Shown here: positions 1-6,808 of the stretch, one piece after another | How positions within the stretch are numbered: the stretch's first letter is position 1 | Layout: every line of letters begins with the position of its first letter | Assembly: GCA_900553295.1 (NCBI GenBank) | Contig: USCR01000001.1 | Coordinates: forward strand, 1-60,853 | Source of the DNA: an uncultured Eubacteriales bacterium | GTDB taxonomy: Bacteria; Bacillota; Clostridia; Christensenellales; Aristaeellaceae | Length of the DNA: 60,853 bases | Direction of reading: 5' to 3' | Notes under the pieces: generated by a model | The model's database searches: none | What the model was told of the DNA's origin: nothing | Seen by the model: the letters and a program-made list of their open reading frames with translations, nothing else | Made by a program: the position numbers and the translations under genes

Positions 1-278
1 TCTTCGTTGTTTTTTGTTGTGGCAAATACACGGAGCTCCGGGTAACCGGATGCCTCGGTGTTATTTCCCCAATCTGCAACCAAAAACTCAATATAGGTAC
101 CGTCGGCAATGGTTTTTTCCGCATATTGATAATAAAGCCATTCCGTGTTCTCGCCATCCAGATATAAAAAGTTTTCTCTTGTCTTGAGTTTCGTCAAGTC
201 AATTGATTCAGCGCATGCAATAAAAACAGATCCGAAGAGAAGGCAGATTGTCATCAAGAAGCAAATTGTTTTCTTCAT
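1..278 (-). CDS. Exported protein of unknown function, C-terminus outside the window
   Basis: An open frame begins with ATG at 276-278 and runs off the left edge, giving about 92 residues. The Shine-Dalgarno GGAGG sits nine bases before the ATG. The N-terminus is a signal peptide (MKKT, then a hydrophobic stretch, then a Cys-Ala pair near residue 21 that could be a lipobox or a signal-peptidase site). The exported part seen here is polar and aromatic and has no motif I recognise. The DNA is AT-rich, like the next two small genes and unlike most of the window. Confidence 0.7.
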   Translation of the reverse strand, partial: MKKTICFLMTICLLFGSVFIACAESIDLTKLKTRENFLYLDGENTEWLYYQYAEKTIADGTYIEFLVADWGNNTEASGYPELRVFATTKNNE

Positions 279-447
279 TTAAATACATCCTCCAGCTTTC
301 GGTTCTTTTCTTGCAAGGATATGAAAATACTCGAGGATTCAGCTTAAGCAAAAAAGGCAAATGATTTATCTGGCTTTTCTCTACCTTTTTCTCGTACACT
401 GAAAAAACGGTCAGGAAACGAACCATCTCACTACCACATTTGCAGTT

Positions 448-678
448 TCAATTTTTTTCTTGCAAATCCGTGCTTTCTCTATTTGCTGCATTTGCATTAT
501 CTGAATACTGCTTATTCAGATTTTTTAAGCAAAGAGTAACAATGATCGTAATTAGAGGAGAAATTAGAAAGCTCAGAAAGAAGTAGCCGATAAAGCTACG
601 TCCCTTTTTTCTTGCAATAAATCCAGGAATCAAAGCCCACAAAGCAATGCCTAGCATGAATGACCAATTAATAGACAA
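448..678 (-). CDS. Small two-helix membrane protein, probable TTG start
   Basis: A 76-residue hydrophobic protein with two likely transmembrane helices separated by a short basic loop (ARKKGRS), followed by a polar Asn-rich tail. This layout is common among small Firmicutes membrane proteins of unknown role. The start is chosen as TTG at 676-678 because a GGAGG lies eight bases before it. The upstream in-frame ATG at 691-693 has no Shine-Dalgarno, and the GGAGG would fall inside its own coding sequence. No function is proposed. Confidence 0.55.
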   Translation of the reverse strand: MSINWSFMLGIALWALIPGFIARKKGRSFIGYFFLSFLISPLITIIVTLCLKNLNKQYSDNANAANRESTDLQEKN

Positions 679-760
679 GTTAAATGCCTCCATTCAAATT
701 TATTCGCTGAACATGCCGTGACATGCAAATATCAGCATTTGTCATTGTTGGGGGGACTAC

Positions 761-991
761 TTATTCTTTAGTGTCTCCTTTGTGGCTTTGTACCAACTCA
801 TTTTGGATTTGCTTGATTTCTTTCTTTTCCTTGTATGCATTGGACCATTTTTTTGCCGCCCAAAATGCGATGAAGTAAATAACCGCACTGCCTGGAATAA
901 CCGGTACTATGCCACTATGCAATATACTTTTCAGTATCGTTTGAACAATTGCTGCGCAGAAGAGACACGTAATGTAAATCAAAGCGGTCAT
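761..991 (-). CDS. Small membrane protein with charged C-terminal tail
   Basis: A 76-residue protein starting at the ATG at 989-991, which follows an AAGGAGAA site at good spacing. A longer frame to 1030 has no comparable site. There are two hydrophobic helices (about residues 3-22 and 28-47), then a Lys/Glu-rich cytoplasmic tail predicted to be helical. It lies upstream of the 448-678 gene on the same strand with about 80 bases between them, so the two may be co-transcribed. I do not recognise the family. Confidence 0.55.
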   Translation of the reverse strand: MTALIYITCLFCAAIVQTILKSILHSGIVPVIPGSAVIYFIAFWAAKKWSNAYKEKKEIKQIQNELVQSHKGDTKE

Positions 992-1110
992 AAACACTTC
1001 TCCTTCGTGTATGATTAGCGCACCAAACAAAAAGAAATTATTATGTTTCTAAAATATAGCACGCCTTCTGCATAAAGTCGATAGGCTTTGCCTGTTTTTT
1101 AGCTTGTAGG

Positions 1111-1136
1111 TGTAGAGCTACAATATATATTGGACA
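1111..1136 (+). repeat. Left terminal inverted repeat of the IS481-type element
   Basis: Starts TGTAGA and ends ATATTGGACA. It matches the reverse complement of 2141-2166 at 19 of 26 positions, with both outer and inner blocks conserved and only the middle diverged. Confidence 0.7.
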
Positions 1137-1216
1137 AAGGAGAAAAAAGAGGCCGACCTGGCACTCATCTGGTATAGTTGACTTGCAGTAACAACTAAGG
1201 AAGGAGCTCAAGCCTC

Positions 1217-2156
1217 ATGAACAGTATAACACAGGATATGAAATACCGCTAGTCTCTGCTCATCTATGCCCAGAAGTACGGTGTAAGACGGGCCAGCCGG
1301 AAGTACAACAAAAGCCGGTCTTATATCTACTTCTGGCGTGCCCGCTACAACGGTTCCCTGCAATCCCTTACCTGTCAGCCCCGACGTCCGCACAGCCACC
1401 CCAGGCGGCATACACAGGAAAAACTCAAGCTCTTCGCTGATAAGCACCGACGAAATCCCAAGCTGGAAACTGTAGAGCTATGGGCGCGAATGCGGAAACG
1501 AGGGTATACACGAACCGCAGAAAGCCTATGGCGGGTGATACGAAGGCAAGGATGGATCACAGAAGCCGTGAAAAAAGCCTTATAAGCCAAAGCCCTACAA
1601 ACAAATGCAATATCCCTGCCAGCGTGTTTAGATCGACGTGAAGGTGAAGGTCGTCCCCCGGCGCTGTATTGCAGATCCGCAGCTAAATCTGTATCAGTAT
1701 ACCGTTATTGACGAGTACTCCCGCTATCGCGTCCTGGGCGTTTACGAAGAGCAAAGTACCTTTTCTTCAGCGGACTTGCTAAACAAGGTCGTTGCGCATT
1801 TTGCCCGCAAAGGCATTGCCGTCGAGTGCGTTCAGACCGATAACGGTTTTGAGTTCACCCATCGCATTCCGGGCAGCCAGCGCAACCTGGAAACCCTCTT
1901 TGATGCAACGGCCAGACAACTGGAAATTCGCCACAAGCTTATCCGACCCTATACTCCCCGCCACAATGGAAAGGTGGAACGCAGTCGTCGCGAGGATCAA
2001 AAGCGTTTCTATGATTCGCACCGTTTCTATTCCCTTGTCGACTTTGGTGGGCAGCTAGCTACCCACCAAAATCGCAGCAATTCCCGCCCCATGCGTCCAC
2101 TTCATTGGGCTGCTCCCAGAGAGGTCCTCTCTTCTTTCACTGTCCAATATGTTTGA
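1217..2156 (+). pseudogene. IS481-family transposase, inactivated by two TAG codons and a +1 frameshift
   Basis: The reading starts at ATG 1217 behind AAGGAG. The frame is stopped by TAG at 1250-1252 where the family normally has Gln (KYRQS). It then runs through the HTH region (RRASRKYNKSRSYIYFW) to about 1582, where one extra T shifts it. A second TAG at 1628-1630 again replaces Gln (RVQIDV). The remaining frame holds the catalytic core: first Asp at IDVK, second at QTDNGFEF, Glu at HNGKVER. A GTG at 1638 could start the last 172 residues, but that loses the first catalytic Asp. A 6-bp duplication (KVKV) is also present. It cannot make an active transposase by normal translation, because TAG ends normal genes in this window (for example at 5465 and 41968). 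Confidence 0.8.
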
Positions 2157-2166
2157 TCAATCTACA
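2141..2166 (-). repeat. Right terminal inverted repeat of the IS481-type element
   Basis: Read on the minus strand it starts TGTAGA and ends ATATTGGACA, mirroring the left end. The end of the transposase frame (2156) falls inside this repeat, a compact arrangement usual for small insertion sequences. Confidence 0.7.
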
Positions 2167-2194
2167 GTCGCGTATGGACAAAAACGATTTCACC

Positions 2195-2223
2195 TTGACA
2201 CGCCGTACCGGTGATGCTATATT
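2195..2223 (+). promoter_or_regulatory. Sigma-A promoter of the sulfatase/anSME operon
   Basis: Perfect TTGACA at 2195-2200 and TATATT at 2218-2223 with a 17-bp spacer. It lies 29 bp beyond the right end of the insertion element, so it is not part of that element, and it points at the anSME and sulfatase genes. Confidence 0.75.
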
Positions 2224-2342
2224 CCATAGAAGTAAACTTATAGAAATACCCCCAAGCATCATGAGCGTGTTATTCCTTCTTTATCATGCAGAAGCGTTGT
2301 GCGCGGATATATGCTTCTGCCCATGCACCAAGGGAGGAATTC

Positions 2343-2399
2343 ATGCGTATGCATCCTTTGTGTAATGGCAGACGCTGTGTTGGCATCCATGACGCCTGA
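2343..2399 (+). CDS. Possible 18-residue cysteine-containing leader peptide
   Basis: A short frame, MRMHPLCNGRRCVGIHDA, starts at ATG 2343 with a strong GGGAGG five bases upstream and stops with TGA at 2397-2399. It lies on the operon transcript between the promoter (2195-2223) and anSME (2430). Its ribosome site is better placed than the one of anSME, which favours real translation. It may be a translational leader. It does not contain the Cys-x-Pro-x-Arg sulfatase motif, so it is not an obvious anSME substrate. It could also be chance. Confidence 0.3.
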   Translation: MRMHPLCNGRRCVGIHDA

Positions 2400-2429
2400 A
2401 CAAAGATCTCAAAAGGAGAAATTGATACC

Positions 2430-3536
2430 ATGCCGCCTTTGAGTATAATGATCAAACCGGTATCCTCAAGCTGCAACATGCACTGTGTTTATTGCTTTTA
2501 TGCGGACGTTACATCGCACCGGGAACATGCCAACTATGGCACCATGTCCCGTGATACGGTGGAAAATTTGGTTCGAAAGGCTTTTGCGTATGCGGAGGGC
2601 AGCGTTTCCTTCTCCTTTCAGGGAGGCGAGCCAACCCTGGCAGGCACAGCATACTTCACGCATTTTATCCAAACCGTTGAAAAGTACAATCAGCGCGGCC
2701 TTGCCGTACAGTTCGCCATACAGACCAATGGTTATCATCTCTCCGAGGAAATGCTCAGCTTATTTGCCCAATATCATTTTCTGGTGGGAGTATCCCTGGA
2801 CGGCTGCGCGCAGACCCATGATATGCTACGGATGGACGCCCACGGCCATGGAACCTATCAGCAAGTGGTTCATACGATACAACGGCTGAAGAAGCGGCAC
2901 ATTCCATACAATATTCTCTGCGTGGTTACCCGCGAAGTTGCACAGCAGGTCCATGCCGTATGGCGCAGCTTGGCCCCGCATGGGTATATACAGTTTATTC
3001 CGTGCATCGATGGATTCGATGGAGAAAAAAGCGACTATTCCCTTACGGCGGAAGCATACGGAGAATTCCTCGTAACAACATTCCAGCTGTATGAACAGGC
3101 ATGGAATTGCGGCCATTCCATCAGCGTGCGAAACCTTGATAATTACATGCAGATACTCCTGGGACAAACACCGGAGATGTGCGGCATGCGCGGACGCTGC
3201 GGACTGTATTTTCTGATAGAGGCCGATGGAAGCGTATACCCTTGCGATTTTTATGTACTTGATCAATGGCGTATGGGTAGCATTGACCGTCAGTCCTTCT
3301 TTCAGCTGTGCCGCAGCGATGCATGTCAAGCGTTTCAACAGTCTTCATTGGAAGTAGACCCCGCCTGTCAGGCCTGCCCATGGTTCTATTTATGTCATGG
3401 CGGTTGCCGCAGGGATCGCGAATCCTCCCTGGATGAAAAACTCACCCTGAACCGATTCTGCAAAAGCTATCAATACTTCTTTGAGCGCTGTGAACAGCCG
3501 ATGAAACAGCTGGCAGAGAAAATAAGAAAACGGTAA
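2430..3536 (+). CDS. Anaerobic sulfatase-maturating enzyme (radical SAM/SPASM)
   Basis: A 368-residue cytosolic enzyme that uses S-adenosylmethionine to oxidise the active-site Cys (or Ser) of sulfatases to formylglycine. The radical-SAM cluster motif CNMHCVYC is at residues 15-22, followed by the FQGGEPTLAG and IQTNG motifs of the barrel. The C-terminal SPASM part carries the auxiliary-cluster cysteines (CGMRGRC, YPCDFYVLD with the conserved Asp, CQACPWFYLCHGGC). Length and motif order match the characterised clostridial anSME closely. AAAGGAG precedes the ATG by 11 bases. Its likely substrate is the Cys-type sulfatase at 4104-5465 in the same operon. Confidence 0.93.
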   Translation: MPPLSIMIKPVSSSCNMHCVYCFYADVTSHREHANYGTMSRDTVENLVRKAFAYAEGSVSFSFQGGEPTLAGTAYFTHFIQTVEKYNQRGLAVQFAIQTNGYHLSEEMLSLFAQYHFLVGVSLDGCAQTHDMLRMDAHGHGTYQQVVHTIQRLKKRHIPYNILCVVTREVAQQVHAVWRSLAPHGYIQFIPCIDGFDGEKSDYSLTAEAYGEFLVTTFQLYEQAWNCGHSISVRNLDNYMQILLGQTPEMCGMRGRCGLYFLIEADGSVYPCDFYVLDQWRMGSIDRQSFFQLCRSDACQAFQQSSLEVDPACQACPWFYLCHGGCRRDRESSLDEKLTLNRFCKSYQYFFERCEQPMKQLAEKIRKR

Positions 3537-3614
3537 TCCCGAAAAGGCTGCATTCCTCCGGCGTATTCCTATGGCACAGCGGGAAAGTACGGTATACACT
3601 CCGTTTCACTGGAT

Positions 3615-4055
3615 GTGTTTGCCAATGAGCAGCGCTTTCAGGCGCTAATGATGGAGCTGACACAAAGAAACTGTGAGTTCGTGGAAAAAAAACGCGACGC
3701 TGCCAAGGAACAACGGAAAAAACAAATTCTCACGTTCATTCACTCCCATTGCTTTGAAGTGGATTTTTCACTGTCCAGGTTGTGTGAATTAGCCGATTAT
3801 TCACCGACATTTATCAACCGCTTCCTAAAGGATGAAACAGGCTTAAGCTATCATCATTATATCTCTAGTTTGCGGCTGGAAAAGGCCAAGCAAGAGCTTT
3901 CCAGTACGCAGAACAAGATCAAGGATATCGTGCTCCGGTGCGGATATATTGATATTGCAAGCTTTACCCGCAAGTTTAAGGAATATGAAGGGCTTACCCC
4001 CGGAGAATACCGCATGCAGCATCAAAAATATCCGGCAGTAGAGGATGAGCGTTGA
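3615..4055 (+). CDS. AraC-type HTH protein, possibly an N-terminally deleted remnant
   Basis: 146 residues from a GTG start, made mostly of an AraC/XylS DNA-binding domain: a first HTH (FSLSRLCELADYSPTFINRFLK), a linking helix, and a second HTH ending in the signature RKFKEYEGLTPGEYR. Upstream of the GTG the same frame stays open and protein-like back to the TAA of anSME at 3534-3536 (AYSYGTAGKYGIHSVSL). That looks like the end of a sensor domain, with no start codon or ribosome site. It is either a short regulator translated from GTG 3615 or the remains of a larger YesN-like regulator whose front was lost when the operon formed. If active, it would plausibly control the sulfatase operon. Confidence 0.6.
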   Translation: MFANEQRFQALMMELTQRNCEFVEKKRDAAKEQRKKQILTFIHSHCFEVDFSLSRLCELADYSPTFINRFLKDETGLSYHHYISSLRLEKAKQELSSTQNKIKDIVLRCGYIDIASFTRKFKEYEGLTPGEYRMQHQKYPAVEDER

Positions 4056-4103
4056 CATAACTCCAGCAGCTTTGATACACTGCTACCAGAAGGAGGCAAG
4101 TGC

Positions 4104-5465
4104 ATGAACAGCAAGCCCTGCAATATCGTTTTTTATTTTTCGGATCAGCAGCGTTGGGATACGCTGGGGTGCTATGGGCAAAAGCTTCCTGTAACACCCG
4201 TATTGGACAAATTGGCCCAAGAAGGCACAAAATTTGAGCATGCATTCACGTGCCAGCCAGTGTGTGGTCCCGCACGAGCATGCCTGCAAAGCGGCATGTA
4301 TGCAACACAAACAGGATGCTATCGGAATGATATTGAGCTGCCGTTGCATATAAAGCCGCTTGCCTCCTACTTTGCAGATGCCGGGTACCAAACGGCATAT
4401 GTTGGGAAATGGCATCTGGCATCCAATGCGCAGAAGGGATTGCAATACGCAACCAGCGCAGTTCCGCCGCAACGTCGCGGAGGCTACCGGGACTATTGGA
4501 TGGCGGCGGATGTGCTGGAGTTTACTTCCCATGGCTATAATGGCTATGTATTCGACGGCCAGGGAACCAAGCATGAATTCATTGGCTATCGCGCGGACTG
4601 TATCAACAACTATGCCATCGACTTTTTGCATCATCGGGATGCTGAGCGCCCATTCTTTCTCTTCATCTCCCAGATTGAACCACACCACCAGAATGATCGG
4701 AACCGCTTTGAGGGCCCTGATGGGAGCAAACGGCGTTTCGCCGAGTATGAAGTTCCTGGTGATCTGAAAGGAACGCAAGGTGACTGGCGGGAAAACTATC
4801 CCGATTATCTAGGGCAGTGCGCCAGCCTGGATCAAAATGTGGGACGCCTGGTAGACACACTTCAAGACATGGGCGAATGGGAAAATACAATCTTTGTTTA
4901 TACTTCGGACCACGGATCACATTTTTGTACCAGAAACAGTGAATACAAGCGGTCCTGCCATGACAGCTGCACCCATATCCCGCTGATTATCTGTGGCCCT
5001 GGTTTTGAAGGCGGACACTCCCGGGAAGAAATGGTGAGTTTGCTAGACCTTCCGGTAACGCTTCTGGATTGCGCAGGCATTGCCAAACCAGATTGCTTTG
5101 CGGGCAACTCCTTGCGCCGCCTTGTCCGTGGCGAAGCCAAAGCATGGCCGGATTCGGTTTTTATGCAAATCAGCGAAAGCCAGGTTGGGCGCGCAGTGCG
5201 CACACAGACATGGAAGTATGCCGTTCGTGCGGAAGCAGACGACTGGGAAGAAAGCAGTGCTGATGTTTACTATGAAGATTTTCTCTATGATTTGGTAAAC
5301 GACCCCTACGAGCGCAACAACCTTGTGGCAGATGTAAACTACGCGGAAGTTCGCCAACAAATGGCCGCCCTCTTAATCCGTCATATGCAAGCCGCCGGAG
5401 AGTCCACCCCCAAGATCTATCCACAGAATTGCCGGCCAGTCCATACCCAATCAGAAGAAAAATAG
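4104..5465 (+). CDS. Cys-type sulfatase (alkaline phosphatase superfamily)
   Basis: A 453-residue arylsulfatase-type hydrolase that removes sulfate esters, probably from a host or algal-type glycan. Metal-binding residues are seen at FSDQQRWDTLGCYG (residues 13-25), the modification motif C54-G-P-A-R58 followed by LQSG, the GKWHL motif near residue 100, and the second metal site TSDHGSH near 270. The Cys in the motif means maturation by anSME, encoded just upstream. No signal peptide is visible, so desulfation would happen in the cytosol after uptake. It follows a perfectly spaced AAGGAGG and ends with TAG, with a terminator about 110 bases later. Confidence 0.92.
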   Translation: MNSKPCNIVFYFSDQQRWDTLGCYGQKLPVTPVLDKLAQEGTKFEHAFTCQPVCGPARACLQSGMYATQTGCYRNDIELPLHIKPLASYFADAGYQTAYVGKWHLASNAQKGLQYATSAVPPQRRGGYRDYWMAADVLEFTSHGYNGYVFDGQGTKHEFIGYRADCINNYAIDFLHHRDAERPFFLFISQIEPHHQNDRNRFEGPDGSKRRFAEYEVPGDLKGTQGDWRENYPDYLGQCASLDQNVGRLVDTLQDMGEWENTIFVYTSDHGSHFCTRNSEYKRSCHDSCTHIPLIICGPGFEGGHSREEMVSLLDLPVTLLDCAGIAKPDCFAGNSLRRLVRGEAKAWPDSVFMQISESQVGRAVRTQTWKYAVRAEADDWEESSADVYYEDFLYDLVNDPYERNNLVADVNYAEVRQQMAALLIRHMQAAGESTPKIYPQNCRPVHTQSEEK

Positions 5466-5578
5466 TTGTGCCCAGCAGAAGCAGACAGTCATGCCCTGTG
5501 GCAGCCCCCAGGTTGCATGCTGTTCCGTCAGCATTGCTTTGCAGTACCACAAGTGCTTAACAGGCTCCATAAAGATCC

Positions 5579-5627
5579 GTCGTGGCTCCCGGCAATCTCT
5601 CCGCCGGGAACCACGACTTTATTTTTG
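5579..5627 (+). terminator. Rho-independent terminator of the sulfatase operon
   Basis: Stem 5579-5593 pairs with 5603-5617 (15 bp with one wobble, core CCCGGC/GCCGGG), nine-base loop, then TTTATTTTT. It closes the operon that starts at 2195. Confidence 0.85.
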
Positions 5628-5717
5628 GTGCTGGAGGGGGAAAGCATAAATTAGGTGAAACTTGTTTGTTATGCGCTTTTGGCGGGATGGTTCACCACCG
5701 TCCACGTTAATTACTTG

Positions 5718-5750
5718 AAAAAATGTCGGAGGAGCTGCGCCTCCTCCGAC
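5718..5750 (-). terminator. Terminator of the long minus-strand import operon
   Basis: Perfect 10-bp stem (GTCGGAGGAG, 5725-5734 with 5741-5750), six-base loop. On the minus strand it is followed by TTTTTT. It lies about 145 bases beyond the stop of the last gene of the operon. Confidence 0.75.
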
Positions 5751-5895
5751 ACTTTCCAGAAATCTTTACAATTTTAGCCAATCTTGGCAGCGCTTGATAA
5801 GGGAAATTTAGCTAAGTGGTGCCATCATCCCGGAAATGCAGTATTGTTTCTTCCGTATCTGCCACGCTTGCGCTCCCTGGTAATTCTAATTTTTG

Positions 5896-6792
5896 TTATT
5901 CTTTTAATGCAATCCAGTTTGCCATAGAATGAATGGCTATCCCCCAGCCAGACGGCAGCTCTTTCTGAGACATCATATGGTATAGCTTTGTTAATTCCTC
6001 ACGCATATAGGCCTTGCCTTCTTCCTGGTATGAAACATAGTCTCCTTCATTGGATAATGTCTCTGCGCCCAGAATCAGTTTTACCGGATGGCATGAAGCC
6101 GCTTGCAGTTCCGCTGTCACCAAGTCAAACATCGCAGATGCTGTATCGCGGTAAGACATTATGCACAGCGTATCAACACGCTCCGCCAGAAAAAGCAGTA
6201 GGCTTTCCTGCTGTTGCTCATTTCCCACCGAAATCTCATCCAGCCAGAATGGGATGTCCAGCTCAAGCGTTATGCCGTCCCGGTGTGCCTGTTCCGCTAC
6301 CCTCGCTACAAAGTCTGCATATTGATTCCAGCACGCCTGCTCATCCAAAGCATATCGCGCAGCTTGATAGGGCTCCACATCCAGATGAATACCATAGAAC
6401 TTCTGATTCGCACTGCTTTGTTCCTGGAAATCACAAAACCATCGGTACCAACGGTCAAACCCCTGATGGTCAGGCTCAATCCACGACGTATCGCCGCTGA
6501 GGCACGCGACACGTATGCCCATTTCATTGCAGCGTTGGATAAACGACCGTAATACCGTTTTATTGTTCGTCGGGCCAGCGCACAGGTAAATCTCATTAAC
6601 CTTGTTTTCCTGCAGGAACGCCAACCGCTGTTCCACCGTTTCCTCATTACGCAGCGTGGTGCTGTCCCACCACCAGGTGCCTATGGTTCCCTGATTGGGC
6701 TGGGCATCAATCTCTGCGCATGCGACTTCTTCCAGCGGAACAACCCACAGCCAAAATAGCGCCAGTACTGCAGCAAGCAACGCTTTTCTCAT
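5896..6792 (-). CDS. Exported TIM-barrel glycosidase-like protein (paralogue of 8704-9576)
   Basis: 298 residues with a signal peptide (about 1-27, ending CAEIDA). The mature part begins GTIGTWWWD and looks like a beta/alpha barrel: strand motifs NEIYLCAG, FYGIHLDVEPYQ (acidic pair near residue 135-140), LELDIPFWLDE, CIMSYRD and LILGAET. The same motifs in the same order occur in the protein at 8704-9576, which has no signal peptide. The acidic residues at barrel-strand ends suggest a glycoside hydrolase, but I cannot assign a CAZy family. It is the last gene of the operon, 16 bases after the GH20-like gene, and would act outside the membrane. Confidence 0.65.
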   Translation of the reverse strand: MRKALLAAVLALFWLWVVPLEEVACAEIDAQPNQGTIGTWWWDSTTLRNEETVEQRLAFLQENKVNEIYLCAGPTNNKTVLRSFIQRCNEMGIRVACLSGDTSWIEPDHQGFDRWYRWFCDFQEQSSANQKFYGIHLDVEPYQAARYALDEQACWNQYADFVARVAEQAHRDGITLELDIPFWLDEISVGNEQQQESLLLFLAERVDTLCIMSYRDTASAMFDLVTAELQAASCHPVKLILGAETLSNEGDYVSYQEEGKAYMREELTKLYHMMSQKELPSGWGIAIHSMANWIALKE

Positions 6793-6808
6793 GTTGATAG
6801 CTTACCCC

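Larger units (their letters stand above)
1111..2166 (+). mobile_element. Decayed IS481-type insertion sequence
   Basis: The 1056-bp unit is bounded by imperfect inverted repeats of 26 bp that both begin TGTAGA and both contain ATATTGGACA (19 of 26 positions agree). It contains one transposase gene with an N-terminal HTH and a C-terminal rve/DDE domain, the layout of IS481-family elements of Firmicutes. The gene is broken (see the pseudogene entry). I found no clear target-site duplication next to the ends, which fits an old insertion. Confidence 0.75.
5466..5895. other. Convergent intergenic region without a supported gene
   Basis: 430 bases between the sulfatase stop and the stop of the minus-strand operon. 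It holds the two terminators listed separately. The short open stretch directly after the sulfatase (5466-5654) runs through the first terminator, has no ribosome site and has poor protein character, so it is not called a gene. I see nothing else in it. Confidence 0.6.

Noticed and set aside
1217..2156. Possible alternative genetic code with TAG as Gln
   Set aside because: Two TAG codons replace Gln in the transposase, but the sulfatase (5465) and LacI (41968) genes end with TAG at sensible places, and the transposase also has a frameshift.
2343..2399. The 18-residue peptide as a RiPP precursor for the adjacent radical SAM enzyme
   Set aside because: The enzyme matches anSME along its full length and has a Cys-type sulfatase partner. 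No RiPP transporter, protease or recognition element lies nearby. Kept only as a possible leader peptide.
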